From Alteromonadaceae bacterium BrNp21-10 (lineage in GTDB: Bacteria; Pseudomonadota; Gammaproteobacteria; Enterobacterales; Alteromonadaceae), in assembly GCA_030418115.1 (NCBI GenBank), contig JAUHQD010000008.1, positions 62,001 to 126,000 of the forward strand: a DNA stretch of 64,000 nt. Reading direction: 5' to 3'. This document shows, piece after piece, positions 24,552 to 34,900 of this stretch. Every line of letters begins with the position of its first letter. The first letter of the stretch is position 1. Made by a program: the position numbers and the translations under genes. The notes under the pieces are model-generated. The model had not been told where the DNA came from. It saw nothing but the letters and a program-made list of their open reading frames with translations, and ran no database searches.

Positions 24552-26855
24552 ATGATTTTCAGCACCATTGCTCAAGAACTTAACGTCAAACCTCAGCAGG
24601 TACAAGCCGCAGTCAATTTACTTGATGAGGGTGCGACAGTTCCTTTTATCGCTCGTTATCGTAAAGAAGTTACATCTGGCCTTGATGATATTCAATTACG
24701 ACAATTGGAGCAGAGGCTGCACTACCTGCGTGAATTGAATGACCGTAAAACAGTAATTTTAAAATCTATAAAAGATCAAGATAAACTCACCGATGAATTG
24801 AGCAAACAGATCGAGCAAGCTACAAGTAAAACAGAAATTGAAGATTTATATCTGCCTTATAAACCTAAACGCCGCACAAAAGGGCAGATGGCCATAGAAG
24901 CGGGTTTAACTCCGCTTGCTGATGCGCTGTTCAATGATCCCAAGCTAGAACCTGAAACGGTAGCCCAAGACTTTATTAACGTTGAAACGGGTATTTCCGA
25001 CACAAAAGCGGCATTGGATGGGGCTAAATTTATATTGATGGAACGTTTTGCAGAAGATGCTGTGTTATTGCAGCGTCTACGTTCTCACCTAAAAAAACAA
25101 GCACATATCAGCAGTAATGTGATTACTGACCAAGAAAAAGCCGGCGCAAAGTTTAGTGATTATTTCTCTCACAGTGAAAAACTGGCAACCGCTCCTTCTC
25201 ACCGTACTCTAGCGATGCTCAGGGGGCGAAACGAAGGTTTCCTACAAGTAAGTCTAAATGCTGACCCCGAAAGAGAAAGCAGTGATCGGAGCTCATATTG
25301 TGAAGTCATCATTGCTGAACACTTGGGTTTAACCTTTAGTAATAGACCTGCTGATAATTGGTTACAGTCGGTAGTGCAATGGACATGGAGAATTAAAATT
25401 CTTCTTCATATGGAGAACGAATTGTTTGGTGCACTACGGGAAAGAGCAGAGAAAGAGGCCATTGATGTTTTCGCTAAAAATTTACATGATTTATTAATGG
25501 CAGCTCCAGCAGGAGCTAAAGTGACAATGGGTATCGACCCAGGCCAACGCACCGGTTGTAAAATTGCCATTGTTGATCAAACTGGAAAAGTATTGGCAAC
25601 AGCAACTATTTTCCCGCACGCGCCGCAAAATAACTGGGATAAATCTTCTAGAACTATCGCTAATTTATGTCTACAACATAAAGTGCAATTGATCAGTATT
25701 GGCAACGGCACCGCTTCTCGCGAAACCGATAAACTGGTGGCTGAAGTAATTAAGGCACACCCGGAGCTTAAACTTAATAAGATTATTGTTAGCGAAGCGG
25801 GAGCGTCGGTGTATTCCGCTTCTGAATTTGCGTCGAACGAATTCCCTGATATGGATGTATCCATCCGGGGGGCTGTATCTATAGCTCGCCGTTTACAGGA
25901 TCCATTATCAGAACTGGTAAAAATTGAACCCAAAGCTATTGGCGTTGGTCAATACCAACACGATGTTAGCCAAAGTAATTTGGGCAAAAGTCTCGAAACC
26001 GTAATTGAAGACTGCGTAAATGCCGTCGGCGTGGATCTTAATACAGCATCCACGGCACTACTCACCCATGTATCCGGTTTAAATAAGACCTTAGCCAACA
26101 ACATTGTTACCTATCGCGATTTAAACGGCGCATTTAAAGGTCGTAATGAATTACTTAAAGTTGAGCGTCTTGGGCCAAAAGCCTTTGAGCAAGCGGCAGG
26201 CTTTTTACGTGTAGTTGGTGGTGACAACCTATTGGATAGTTCTGCAGTGCATCCTGAAGCCTATCCCCTAGTTAACAACATTATGCAAAAGACTAATTGT
26301 GACGTGCAAAGTCTGATTGGTAATTCCAGCTTGTTGTCGAGCATCAAAGCTGAAGATTTCGTTTCAGATATTTTTGGTGTACCCACCATTCGCGATATTT
26401 TGTTGGAGCTTGACAAACCCGGGCGCGATCCTCGTCCTGAATTCAAAACCGCAACCTTTAAGGAAGGCATTGAGAAGGTGTCTGATTTAAAACCCGGTAT
26501 GACTTTAGAAGGTGTCGTTACTAATGTGGCGAATTTTGGCGCCTTCGTTGATGTAGGCGTTCATCAAGATGGATTAGTGCATATTTCAGCGTTAACCAAT
26601 AAGTTTATTAGCGACCCTCGCGAAGTGGTGAAAGCCGGGGATATTGTGAAAGTAAAAGTGATGGAAGTGGACATTGAGCGTAAGCGCATTTCGTTGACCA
26701 TGCGTTTACAAGATGAAGTACATCAGAAACCTCAAGATACAAGCAAACCTAAAGCAACGCCAAGATCAGCAAAACCCAGTAGGTCATCCAATAATAGTGG
26801 TGGGGGTTTAAGTAATGCTATGGCAGACGCTTTTGCCAATGCTAAGAAGCGTTAG
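24552..26855 (+). CDS. tex: Tex-family RNA-binding transcription accessory protein
   Basis: A 767-residue protein: N-terminal HTH region ([31 protein letters not shown]), YqgF/RNase H-like domain (about 325-450, [20 protein letters not shown]), helix-hairpin-helix segments (about 490-560, [20 protein letters not shown]) and a C-terminal S1 domain (about 640-720, [21 protein letters not shown]). The tail is Lys/Ser-rich. Tex (YhgF) is a conserved nucleic-acid-binding factor with an ill-defined role in transcription. Complete. Confidence 0.95.
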   Translation: MIFSTIAQELNVKPQQVQAAVNLLDEGATVPFIARYRKEVTSGLDDIQLRQLEQRLHYLRELNDRKTVILKSIKDQDKLTDELSKQIEQATSKTEIEDLYLPYKPKRRTKGQMAIEAGLTPLADALFNDPKLEPETVAQDFINVETGISDTKAALDGAKFILMERFAEDAVLLQRLRSHLKKQAHISSNVITDQEKAGAKFSDYFSHSEKLATAPSHRTLAMLRGRNEGFLQVSLNADPERESSDRSSYCEVIIAEHLGLTFSNRPADNWLQSVVQWTWRIKILLHMENELFGALRERAEKEAIDVFAKNLHDLLMAAPAGAKVTMGIDPGQRTGCKIAIVDQTGKVLATATIFPHAPQNNWDKSSRTIANLCLQHKVQLISIGNGTASRETDKLVAEVIKAHPELKLNKIIVSEAGASVYSASEFASNEFPDMDVSIRGAVSIARRLQDPLSELVKIEPKAIGVGQYQHDVSQSNLGKSLETVIEDCVNAVGVDLNTASTALLTHVSGLNKTLANNIVTYRDLNGAFKGRNELLKVERLGPKAFEQAAGFLRVVGGDNLLDSSAVHPEAYPLVNNIMQKTNCDVQSLIGNSSLLSSIKAEDFVSDIFGVPTIRDILLELDKPGRDPRPEFKTATFKEGIEKVSDLKPGMTLEGVVTNVANFGAFVDVGVHQDGLVHISALTNKFISDPREVVKAGDIVKVKVMEVDIERKRISLTMRLQDEVHQKPQDTSKPKATPRSAKPSRSSNNSGGGLSNAMADAFANAKKR

Positions 26856-26867
26856 TTATAGAGTATA

Positions 26868-27818
26868 TTAGGCGCTTAATTTAACAAGTGGCTCATCTGC
26901 TTGAGCCACTTGTACATAATAGTTAGCAATGCGTAATGCGCGTCTGTTGATCTCTGGATCCCGGCTTTCTAACGCACGTTGTCTATGATTGTCATTAGAT
27001 TCTAATGACACTTCTGCACCACCAGCTTCAGCAACTGCATCACCTTCTTTTAATGATCGACGGGTGCTACTAACTGCGCCTGATTGCACTATATCTTCTA
27101 AATCTGGACCAATCTGGTCAACGGATTCTGACGGATTAAAAACCTCGTTAAAACGTTGTTGGTGATCTGCGGAATTTTCTTGGGCTATTTCAGCGCGAGC
27201 ACGATTCGCAACTTGAGTTGCTTCACTAGCCACTCGAAGATCTTGTGCTGATGGCTCATTAGGGGCCAATGCTGCCGCTTTAACCTGCTGCATTTTATTA
27301 AGTGTTTCTTCAGGCGTTGAGGCCTCAGATATATCAATAGAAACTTCACCACTGACTGCATAGCGATTGCCATCTGGCCCAACTTCAAACTCATAACTTG
27401 GTGCACCTGCATGCTTACCACCGACGTGGGAATGAGACTGCTCATGGTTGCGTACTTCGACATCACGTTCTTTAAGATCTGAAACTTCCTGATGTTCAGC
27501 TTGTTGACGCTGTTGCTCTTGTGCATCTTGTTTACCTGCACTAGGGTCATCGGCATTATCTTTACTGACATCAGTCTGATTAGCTGATTGTTGCTGTTGT
27601 TGTGATTGTGGTTTTTCGTAGGTAACCGGATGTGGTGGCTGACCAGCGGATTTCACGCGATCCGATTCAGATCCTAATCCGCTTTCTGCAGCCGATTGCT
27701 CCGCTCCAGCCGTTTGTGGAATGGTTTCACGTAATTGATTATCACGCCTTGCGGACTCGGTATTCACATTCGATGTAACAAATGGAATAGCAGTAGGTAC
27801 CGGCGTTACAATATTCAT
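26868..27818 (-). CDS. CJM1_0395/SprA-related putative metalloprotease
   Basis: A 316-residue protein with a long disordered Gln/Ser/Glu-rich N-terminal half, then the conserved core EVRNHEQSHSHVGG (about 140-153) and YEFEVGPDGNRYAVSGEVSI. The HEQSH fits HExxH, hence the family name; activity is not established. No signal peptide is apparent. The 108-residue gene upstream is separated by only 8 bp, so both form one operon. A near-perfect hairpin (26884-26913) lies inside its last codons. Confidence 0.8.
   Translation of the reverse strand: MNIVTPVPTAIPFVTSNVNTESARRDNQLRETIPQTAGAEQSAAESGLGSESDRVKSAGQPPHPVTYEKPQSQQQQQSANQTDVSKDNADDPSAGKQDAQEQQRQQAEHQEVSDLKERDVEVRNHEQSHSHVGGKHAGAPSYEFEVGPDGNRYAVSGEVSIDISEASTPEETLNKMQQVKAAALAPNEPSAQDLRVASEATQVANRARAEIAQENSADHQQRFNEVFNPSESVDQIGPDLEDIVQSGAVSSTRRSLKEGDAVAEAGGAEVSLESNDNHRQRALESRDPEINRRALRIANYYVQVAQADEPLVKLSA
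26884..26913. repeat. Inverted repeat overlapping the 3' end of the CJM1_0395 gene
   Basis: ACAAGTGGCTC and GAGCCACTTGT, an 11-bp perfect stem with an 8-base loop, encodes part of the C-terminus of the minus-strand gene and lies 29 bp after the tex stop. Neither strand has a U-tract. It may act as a terminator embedded in coding sequence. Confidence 0.5.
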
Positions 27819-27826
27819 GCTTTTAG

Positions 27827-28153
27827 CTACGCTAACTCATCAATAATTTTTCCAACAACATTTTTGGCTACGCCAAGCACATTAGATGACGCCTGTGCGT
27901 TACGTAAGTTACTGGATAAAGATAATAGGTTAGACGTGAAATCATCACCACGTCCGCTAGCAGATATAAGATGACTGGTAATACCCAACTGCTGCGTAGC
28001 TGCGTCGGCTAACAGCGTATTAGTATCTTTTAAAGTTGCTGTTTGCTGAGCAATACTGAAGGATGTCTGGCTAATATCTTTAGATGCTTTTTGCAATCCA
28101 AAGGTACCTGACAAAATCGCGGAATTTACACTACTGGCGACACTAAACGACAT
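27827..28153 (-). CDS. Unrecognised 108-residue helical protein
   Basis: Small Ser/Ala/Asn-rich protein with no signal peptide; MSFSVASSVNSAILSGTFG followed by helical stretches LQKASKDISQTSFSIAQQTA and NLRNAQASSNVLGVAKNVVG. The A-x-x-x-I-A and Q/S/T-rich heptads are faintly like flagellar rod and hook N-terminal helices, but the match is weak and I do not assign it. It is upstream of and almost fused to the HExxH gene (8 bp). ATG at 28153 follows GAGGAG. Confidence 0.7.
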   Translation of the reverse strand: MSFSVASSVNSAILSGTFGLQKASKDISQTSFSIAQQTATLKDTNTLLADAATQQLGITSHLISASGRGDDFTSNLLSLSSNLRNAQASSNVLGVAKNVVGKIIDELA

Positions 28154-28249
28154 ATCACACTCCTCTTATAACCTCATGGTCAATTATTAACCAAAATCAA
28201 GGTAAATAGTAGTGTTTATTAGGTTATATGATGCTTAACGTCATATTAG

Positions 28250-29056
28250 CTATTCCTCATCGCTATTACCTAGAGAAGACAAAGACCCTATAAATCTAGA
28301 TAGCATGCTAATAAATTCTTGCGGGTGGGATATGAAAGGAGCATGTGAGGCTTGTTCAAAAACATACATCTCAGAATTAGAATATAAATTCTTTATCGTG
28401 GAATGTGACTTTTTGGGCACCAAAGTATCGAGCTTGCCATAGGCGCATAGCACAGGTACCTTTATTTGTGATAATTGGGAACGCAAGTCAACTGTTTCTA
28501 GCAAACTCAAACCGGCGATTAACGCCTCTTTCGCAGGGATTGGATGTTGACCAATAGCCTTTACTAACGATCTAATATCCAATGCTGCTGATGCACTGCC
28601 CATGGCCTGAATCGCAATGAAACGTTCTAATGTTTTCAAAAAATCGGCTTGTAGTTGTTGTTGGAACATCTGTAGAATGTCTGGCTGAATACCTCGCCAC
28701 TGGTCGCCACTAACAAACTTAGGTGACGATGCCACGGTAACCAGCGCAGAAATAGATGCTAGCCGTTCTAACGCAATATTATTGGCAATCAGGCCACCTA
28801 AAGACCAACCTAACAAAATGCTATCTGGAGGGATCAGGTGAGCAATTGCCTTACTAACGCTGTTTAAGGTGTATTCTTTAAGCATGGCTTTATGGCTGCG
28901 ACCAAAGCCCGGCAAATCGATTACTGTCACCCTGTATTTTGCTGATAATTCGGTGATTAGACTATCCCAAACACCGGAATTTACCCCCCAACCATGCAAT
29001 AACACCAGACTCTGACCTTGACCAAGAGACTGGCTATATATATCTAAATCCGACAT
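28250..29056 (-). CDS. bioH: Pimeloyl-ACP methyl ester carboxylesterase BioH
   Basis: A 268-residue alpha/beta hydrolase with HGWGVNSGVW oxyanion segment, nucleophile elbow GWSLGG (about residue 82), Asp in AYGKLDTLVP and His in FEQASHAPF. It matches BioH, which frees pimeloyl-ACP for biotin synthesis. It is divergent from comF, as in E. coli (bioH-gntX-nfuA). GAGGAATTC precedes the ATG. Confidence 0.92.
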   Translation of the reverse strand: MSDLDIYSQSLGQGQSLVLLHGWGVNSGVWDSLITELSAKYRVTVIDLPGFGRSHKAMLKEYTLNSVSKAIAHLIPPDSILLGWSLGGLIANNIALERLASISALVTVASSPKFVSGDQWRGIQPDILQMFQQQLQADFLKTLERFIAIQAMGSASAALDIRSLVKAIGQHPIPAKEALIAGLSLLETVDLRSQLSQIKVPVLCAYGKLDTLVPKKSHSTIKNLYSNSEMYVFEQASHAPFISHPQEFISMLSRFIGSLSSLGNSDEE

Positions 29057-29170
29057 GAATTCCTCTTATTAAACGAGTGAAATTAACCTTAACTTCCCAC
29101 TCTTTTCTATACTCAATATATTTTCATTTTAAAGGTAGATTTTTTATAACCGCCGAACAGGAGAATTGCT

Positions 29171-29872
29171 GTGTTTTTTCATCTATGGAATGGACTAGTA
29201 AATGCTCTTGCCATTAAGCAAAGTTGCTTGATTTGCAAACAAATAAGCGCTCAGCTGATATGTCGAATATGTTGCAACGACCTCGAACAATTTGACCTAG
29301 AGCAATGCCAAGGCAATTTGCTCAATTTACCCGCCATTGAGCAAGTTTACTCAAAATTAGATGCCCAAGCACTATTCGCTGTTGCACCATACCAATGGCC
29401 ATTGGCTAATCTACTAACACAATTAAAATTTTCCAACAAAATTATACATGCACAAGCGATTGCCAATCTGTTTAATGCTGCTTTGCAAAAAACTAATACA
29501 ACACTGCCACAAGCAATCATACCAATACCATTGCATAGTTCACGATTTCGTCAGCGAAAATATAATCAAGCTCTAGAAATTGCAGAATTTATTGCGAAAA
29601 CTAATAGCCTCATTTTAGATGTTGGCCATTGTCTTCGACACAAAGCCACGCAGCCTCAAACTAGTTTATCCGGCGCGCAACGCCGCCAAAATATTCGTAA
29701 TGCCTTTACATTGGCTTCCCCATTACCTTACCAGCATATTGCCATTTTCGATGATATCGTGACTACAGGCACCACCGTTAATGAGCTAATACGTTGCATT
29801 CGCCAACACAATCCCCATATCCAAATTGATGTCTGGTGCATCTGCGTCAGTTTAGCGAATAAGCATTTGTGA
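29171..29872 (+). CDS. gntX: ComF/GntX-family phosphoribosyltransferase-like protein
   Basis: A 233-residue protein with an N-terminal Cys pair cluster (CLICKQ, CRICC) and a C-terminal PRTase fold (IFDDIVTTGTTVNEL, the PRPP-binding motif), plus IIPIPLHSSRFRQRKYNQA. ComF proteins are linked to DNA uptake in competent bacteria; the E. coli GntX orthologue lies beside bioH and nfuA as here. GTG at 29171 is supported by AGGAG (29159-29163). Confidence 0.88.
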   Translation: MFFHLWNGLVNALAIKQSCLICKQISAQLICRICCNDLEQFDLEQCQGNLLNLPAIEQVYSKLDAQALFAVAPYQWPLANLLTQLKFSNKIIHAQAIANLFNAALQKTNTTLPQAIIPIPLHSSRFRQRKYNQALEIAEFIAKTNSLILDVGHCLRHKATQPQTSLSGAQRRQNIRNAFTLASPLPYQHIAIFDDIVTTGTTVNELIRCIRQHNPHIQIDVWCICVSLANKHL

Positions 29873-29937
29873 ATCCGCCGACTACACACTAATCAGATAT
29901 GTTCATAACAGTTGCCGAATTGTTCTATCATCGGCGT

Positions 29938-29966
29938 TTACTTGAGTGTTTTAGTCAAGTAATTTT
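29938..29966 (+). terminator. Candidate terminator between comF and nfuA
   Basis: TTACTTGA-gtgttttag-TCAAGTAA followed by TTTT, 65-90 bp after the comF stop and about 40 bp before nfuA. It could equally be part of an operator of nfuA; the stem is AT-rich. Confidence 0.45.
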
Positions 29967-30003
29967 GCTATTATTAGCTTAAGGTTTAACAACGAGTTCT
30001 CTC

Positions 30004-30582
30004 ATGATCAATATTTCTGAGTCAGCACAAGCTCATTTTTGTAAATTACTTTCTAGTCAGGATGAAGGGACCAATATCCGCGTATTTGTGGTCAGTCCTG
30101 GCACCCCTAGCGCCGAGTGTGGCGTATCTTATTGCCCACCCGATGCCGTTGAGGATAGTGATATTCGCTTGAACTTCACCGGCTTCGATGCTGTTGTTGA
30201 TGCTGAAAGCTCACCGTTTCTAGAGCAAGCTGAAATTGACTTCATCACAGATCAAATGGGCTCGCAGTTAACGCTAAAAGCCCCCAATGCTAAGGTACGT
30301 AAAGTAGATAACAACGCACCACTAGTCGAACGCGTAACCTACATGATCGAATCCGAAATTAATCCACAACTGGCTGGCCATGGTGGCAAAGTCATGTTGG
30401 CGGAAATTACGCCAGAGGGCATAGCTCGCCTACAATTTGGCGGTGGCTGTAATGGTTGTTCAATGGTTGATGTCACCTTAAAAGAAGGTATCGAAAAGCA
30501 ATTAATTGAGCAATTCCCAGGGGAACTGACTGGCGTAAGAGATGCCACGGAGCATGAAGCTGGCGAACATTCCTACTATTGA
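30004..30582 (+). CDS. nfuA: Fe-S biogenesis protein NfuA
   Basis: A 192-residue protein with a degenerate A-type N-terminal domain and C-terminal NifU-like domain bearing the CNGC motif ([14 protein letters not shown], about residue 148). NfuA binds and delivers a [4Fe-4S] cluster, acting under oxidative or iron stress. Cys pairs earlier (ECGVSYC) are at the expected domain. Complete; start ATG 30004. Confidence 0.95.
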   Translation: MINISESAQAHFCKLLSSQDEGTNIRVFVVSPGTPSAECGVSYCPPDAVEDSDIRLNFTGFDAVVDAESSPFLEQAEIDFITDQMGSQLTLKAPNAKVRKVDNNAPLVERVTYMIESEINPQLAGHGGKVMLAEITPEGIARLQFGGGCNGCSMVDVTLKEGIEKQLIEQFPGELTGVRDATEHEAGEHSYY

Positions 30583-30603
30583 TCCAGTGGCGCTAGCTAA
30601 ATA

Positions 30604-30861
30604 ATGTGGTTACGCCGCATCATCTTTCATTTGGGCGGCAATCCGCATCGTAGCTGGCGATATTTTATTGTCGGCGCGCTGCTTTTTAGTTTAGGAATTT
30701 ATATTCTTTTATATCTAAATAGTTCTTTGCTGTGGCTTCAATACCTTGGTTTAGGTTTGCTCGGCTCAGGACTTATTGTGGCCATTAAAGGCTACGTCGG
30801 TATTTTTGCTAATCGCTTTGCGCAAGTGCTCAATCGAGCAAAGCCTCCTCCCGAGCTATAA
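30604..30861 (+). CDS. Small membrane protein, unrecognised
   Basis: 85 residues with an arginine-rich N-terminal segment (WLRRIIFHLGGNPHRSWRYF) and two membrane helices (about 20-39 and 43-64), the second with a glycine-rich stretch LGLGLLGSGL. No family recognised. Starts 21 bp after nfuA and overlaps the convergent dinF tail by 32 bp. Confidence 0.6.
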   Translation: MWLRRIIFHLGGNPHRSWRYFIVGALLFSLGIYILLYLNSSLLWLQYLGLGLLGSGLIVAIKGYVGIFANRFAQVLNRAKPPPEL

Positions 30862-32155
30862 CATGGAAATGCAACAACAAAAAAACGCCTCTTGCCGATA
30901 AAAAACTCAATAGGGCAATCCATAACGCGTGATTACCTAAGAAGTTGAACAAATAAAACGTCGGGAAAAACACTAAGAAAGCGCTCATCAGCATATTATT
31001 ACGCATAGCCTTGGCCCGACCTAAACCAATATACACACCGTCCATCAGAAAACACCAATGTCCGACCAATGGCATGATCCACAAATACAGCAGGTAGTCT
31101 TGGCTTAACACTCTCAGTGAAGGTAAATCCGTAAGTAAACCAATAATCCCATCTGCAAAAAGCACAAATATTAGGCTGTAACCAAGCGCTACGGCCGTTG
31201 ACCATAACATCCCCTGCTGCATACTCAATTTTATGGCTGATGAATCCCGCCGCCCCTTACTTTCACCGATTAACGCTTCCACCGCATAGGCCACCGCATC
31301 CAAACCTAAAGCACTGAGTACAAAAAATTGATGCAGAATATTATTTAGGGCGACCGTTTCTTCCCCCCAACGCGCGCCTTGCACCACCATAAAGGCTAAA
31401 CATAATTGCAAGGCAATGTTCCGTACGAACATTGCACTATTGAGGGATAATACCGAAATCAATGCCTCAGCGTTCAAGCAAGCAAGACTGACATAATGCC
31501 AAAGTAATTTTCGTTGAATAAAAAACCACGCGGCTGCACACATGCTGTACTCAGCAATGACCGTCGCCAAAGCCACACCTTCTACTGCCATTCCAAAACC
31601 ATAAACAAACACAAAATTTAACAGCACATTGAGTAGGTTACCGGCGATCTGGATCAACATCACCACTTTGGCGCATTGTTGCCCAAGCAGCCAACCAATG
31701 AACACAAAATTGGCCAGAGCCGCAGGTGCCCCCCAAATTCTCACGGAAAAATACTGTTGGATGACCGATGCGACAGCTGCTGTAGGGTGGGTAAAATTAA
31801 CCGCTAACTCAACAAGGTAGTTTTGCAGAATAAAAATCAACAAAGCCAGCAGTAGGGCAACAAATAGCGATCGAACCAAGACTTCAGTCGCTTGTGATGG
31901 CGACTCTTGACCTTTCGCCTGTGCACTCAACCCCGTGGTAGTCATACGGATAGCACCACATAACCAATACAACTGGGTGATCAACATAGCAGCAATAGCA
32001 ACGCCTGCTAAAAAGTGCACCGATGACATATGCCCAACCACCGCCGTATCCACCATGCCCAATAAAGGCTGGGTGATATTGCTTAAGAACATCGGTAATG
32101 CGATATGCATTATTTTAAGGTGTGACGCTTTTTGCCAAAATTGCGCTGAATTCAT
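30830..32155 (-). CDS. dinF: MATE efflux transporter, DinF family
   Basis: A 441-residue protein with twelve expected membrane segments and the MATE opening HIALPMFLSNITQPLLGMVDTAVVGHM. DinF-type: GAIRMTTTGLSAQAKGQ, LLGQQCAKVVMLIQIAGNLLNVLLNFVFVYG. It probably exports organic cations or drugs using Na+ or H+. In E. coli dinF is SOS-regulated, but no SOS box is visible upstream here and lexA is 10 kb away. ATG 32155. Confidence 0.9.
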   Translation of the reverse strand: MNSAQFWQKASHLKIMHIALPMFLSNITQPLLGMVDTAVVGHMSSVHFLAGVAIAAMLITQLYWLCGAIRMTTTGLSAQAKGQESPSQATEVLVRSLFVALLLALLIFILQNYLVELAVNFTHPTAAVASVIQQYFSVRIWGAPAALANFVFIGWLLGQQCAKVVMLIQIAGNLLNVLLNFVFVYGFGMAVEGVALATVIAEYSMCAAAWFFIQRKLLWHYVSLACLNAEALISVLSLNSAMFVRNIALQLCLAFMVVQGARWGEETVALNNILHQFFVLSALGLDAVAYAVEALIGESKGRRDSSAIKLSMQQGMLWSTAVALGYSLIFVLFADGIIGLLTDLPSLRVLSQDYLLYLWIMPLVGHWCFLMDGVYIGLGRAKAMRNNMLMSAFLVFFPTFYLFNFLGNHALWIALLSFLSARGVFLLLHFHVIAREEALLD

Positions 32156-32218
32156 GTTGATAACAACGAGGGAACATTTACACTGGTTTAAAAGTAACTG
32201 AATTGTTGGGAGATAGCG

Positions 32219-33280
32219 ATTAAGAACTTATATTCTTATAGATCATTGTGGATTAAATTTACTGCACTTTTAACCTTATTGTGCCTTTCTTATAACGCCT
32301 TAAGCAAAGATAATGCGGTGATCCTACTTTATCATCATGTTGCAAACGACACTCCTGCTAGCACCACCATCAGCCCAAAACAATTTGGTGAACATCTTCG
32401 TTATTTAGATAAACATCATGTAGTAATGCCCTTAGCCACTATTATTAATAAGCTACAGCAAGGCATTGCTATTGATGATAAAGCTGTAGCAATTACCTTT
32501 GATGATGGCTATCAGGACATTTTTGAAAATGCCCATCCACTACTAAAAGAATATAAATTCCCCTATACCGTATTTATTAATCCCGATGTTATTGGTGTGC
32601 AATCGGATCAGTTAAGCTGGCAAACTGTCAAGCTGATGAGTAAGCAAGGTGCAACGTTCGCTAATCACACTAATGGTCACGGGTATTTATTAAATAAGCC
32701 AGATGCTGTGGATGAGCAACAATGGCTCATGCAAATCAAACACAATGTCCAAGATGCTGAACAAACTTTATTGGAGCATCTAGGCTACAGTTTGAAATTT
32801 ATTGCCTATCCCTATGGAGAATATAATCAGGCCATAACATCAATGTTAAAAGCAGAAGGCTATGTTGGCTTTGGCCAACAATCTGGGGCATTGGCATCTT
32901 ATTCTGATTTCACGGCGTTACCACGCTTTCCTGCTGCAGGAATTTACGCAAACATAGAACCTCTCAAGGTCAAGTTAGCCAGCTTAGCAATGCCGGTGTT
33001 AGATAATTCTTATCAATTACAAAGTTTTGAACAAGGTCAGGACTACCCAGAATTAATCTTACGCATAGGACTGGAAGATATTCTGCCACGACAATTTACT
33101 TGCTACTTTAACAGTGAGATATTGAGTACTAGCTGGCAGGATGACCGAGTTAGCGTGTCAATTCCACATCAAGTAACAAGCCGACGCTCAAGAGTAAATT
33201 GTACTGCGCCAAGTATTAGAGATCCCAAACGTTATTACTGGTTTTCACAAACCTTTTTTGCACCAAGCATTAGCGAATAA
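32219..33280 (+). CDS. Secreted polysaccharide deacetylase (NodB domain), start uncertain
   Basis: A 345-residue-class protein with signal peptide (KFTALLTLLCLSYNALS) and NodB domain: LLYHHVA, AITFDDGYQDIF, ANHTNGHGYLL and AYPYGEY metal/catalytic motifs. The fold is that of polysaccharide deacetylases. No ATG or GTG serves the N-terminus. TTG 32246 has no SD; ATT at 32219 sits six bases after GGGAG (32208-32212) and gives a good basic n-region (KNLYSYRSLWIK). I choose ATT tentatively; its substrate glycan is unknown. Confidence 0.85.
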   Translation: MKNLYSYRSLWIKFTALLTLLCLSYNALSKDNAVILLYHHVANDTPASTTISPKQFGEHLRYLDKHHVVMPLATIINKLQQGIAIDDKAVAITFDDGYQDIFENAHPLLKEYKFPYTVFINPDVIGVQSDQLSWQTVKLMSKQGATFANHTNGHGYLLNKPDAVDEQQWLMQIKHNVQDAEQTLLEHLGYSLKFIAYPYGEYNQAITSMLKAEGYVGFGQQSGALASYSDFTALPRFPAAGIYANIEPLKVKLASLAMPVLDNSYQLQSFEQGQDYPELILRIGLEDILPRQFTCYFNSEILSTSWQDDRVSVSIPHQVTSRRSRVNCTAPSIRDPKRYYWFSQTFFAPSISE

Positions 33281-33291
33281 TCACGCTAGTT

Positions 33292-33936
33292 TTAGTGGTT
33301 AGATATTAATATAGGTAGGTCGTTGAGTATCTGCGCACCATCGGATACTGGCGTCTGCCCTAATTTATGCTGGGGTTTAAAACGACCGATAACCTGCGCC
33401 AAAGGGTTAATTAACACAATGGCGGCGCTATGATCTACCAAGTAATTATCTTCTTCGGTACTGCCATTCATGCCATACATCATTCCCATACCGCGTACTA
33501 ACGGGAACAACACCTCGTGGCCAGCAGTCGCGGCAATAAAATCCTGATGAAAGAAGTTAATATATTCCAATAAACGTTGCTGAGAGTCCCGTTTAGGATC
33601 AACCGAAATAAACAGTACCTGTATTGGATTAGTGGTTTCTATTGCCTGTAACTGCGGATAAATAGACTTTAATTCGGCTAACGTGGTTGGGCAGATATCC
33701 GGACAAAAAGTGTACCCCATAAACACCAATGTCCAATGTTGACGTAGTTGTGCTTGAGTGAAGGACTGGCCATGTTGATCGATTAAGCTGAACTCTGGCA
33801 AAACACGAGGGGCAGGATATAAATTGATAAACTCTGGCTGCTTAGCTCCCTGCTGATAGTGACTCGACATCATTACCCCAGCAATAAGCGCTGACAGTAG
33901 CAATAGCCCAATAACGACAACTTTTATTTTATGCAT
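33292..33936 (-). CDS. SCO1/SenC-family copper chaperone
   Basis: A 214-residue protein: membrane anchor near residues 5-24, thioredoxin fold with CPDIC (CxxxC about residue 82), VDPKRDS and a His in NYLVDHSAAIVL. SCO proteins load the CuA site of cytochrome c oxidase subunit II. It closes the minus-strand operon surf1-hyp-ctaA-ctaB-sco that feeds the oxidase at 37-41 kb. Confidence 0.92.
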   Translation of the reverse strand: MHKIKVVVIGLLLLSALIAGVMMSSHYQQGAKQPEFINLYPAPRVLPEFSLIDQHGQSFTQAQLRQHWTLVFMGYTFCPDICPTTLAELKSIYPQLQAIETTNPIQVLFISVDPKRDSQQRLLEYINFFHQDFIAATAGHEVLFPLVRGMGMMYGMNGSTEEDNYLVDHSAAIVLINPLAQVIGRFKPQHKLGQTPVSDGAQILNDLPILISNH

Positions 33937-33947
33937 ATAATACCGCG

Positions 33948-34826
33948 TTAATAACGTAAATAGTGGTCAACCAACAACACCCCAAACAACAACATCAAAT
34001 GAATAATAGAAAATTTGAAGGTTTGCATGGCCGTTGCTTCAGTGCTGTCATATTTAAGTTTCCAAGCATAAAACAAAAAGCCAGCGTTCAGTATCGTGGC
34101 ACCAACAAGATAGATAAGCCCAGTCATGCCAACTAAATAGGGCAATAGGCATACTAGCCCTAACAAAATGGTGTAGAGCAACACTGAGGTCTTAGTAAAT
34201 TCAACACCGTGGGTTACCGGTAGCATGGGCACTGCAGCTCGGGCATAGTCTTTTTCACGGTGTATCGCTAACGCCCAAAAATGTGGCGGCGTCCAAGTAA
34301 AAATAATCAATACCAATAATAATGCATAGGCATGTACTTCACCGGTAATGGCCGTCCAACCCAGCAAAGGGGGAGCCGCTCCGGCTAACCCACCAATGAC
34401 AATATTCTGTGGTGTAGCCCGTTTAAGGTACATGGTATACACGACTGCATAACCGACCATACTAGCCAACGTCAGTAACGCGGTGAGGCGGTTTACCCAA
34501 AATTCTAGAACAACAAAGCCGACTATCGTCAAAATAGCTGCGAATATGAGTGCATTCCGTGGCCCAATTTTTCCTTTAGGCAAAGGCCTGTTATGAGTTC
34601 TAGCCATTTGCGCGTCAATTTTACGGTCGACCACATGATTAATCACCGCCGCCGATGATGACAACAAACCAATCCCCAGCATGCCTAAAATTGCCTGTTG
34701 CAACGGCAGCGCACCCGTTGTTGATAAACACATGCCCACCAACGCGGTTAACAACAGCAGCATGATGACCTTAGGTTTGGTCATTTCGTAATAATCATGC
34801 CAAGTCACTTTAGTATTCATCGTCAT
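33948..34826 (-). CDS. cyoE: Protoheme IX farnesyltransferase (haem o synthase)
   Basis: A 292-residue polytopic UbiA-family prenyltransferase with the first Asp-rich motif [21 protein letters not shown] and [13 protein letters not shown] second-motif region. It attaches a farnesyl group to haem b to give haem o, the precursor of haem a (see ctaA, next upstream). Also named ctaB. Gap of 74 bp to ctaA. Confidence 0.93.
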   Translation of the reverse strand: MTMNTKVTWHDYYEMTKPKVIMLLLLTALVGMCLSTTGALPLQQAILGMLGIGLLSSSAAVINHVVDRKIDAQMARTHNRPLPKGKIGPRNALIFAAILTIVGFVVLEFWVNRLTALLTLASMVGYAVVYTMYLKRATPQNIVIGGLAGAAPPLLGWTAITGEVHAYALLLVLIIFTWTPPHFWALAIHREKDYARAAVPMLPVTHGVEFTKTSVLLYTILLGLVCLLPYLVGMTGLIYLVGATILNAGFLFYAWKLKYDSTEATAMQTFKFSIIHLMLLFGVLLVDHYLRY

Positions 34827-34900
34827 TTATTTTCTCAACACTGTGGACTTCATTTCTCAACAGCGCCCATTAATTTAATAGCAAGTTGTGTTAACTCACT

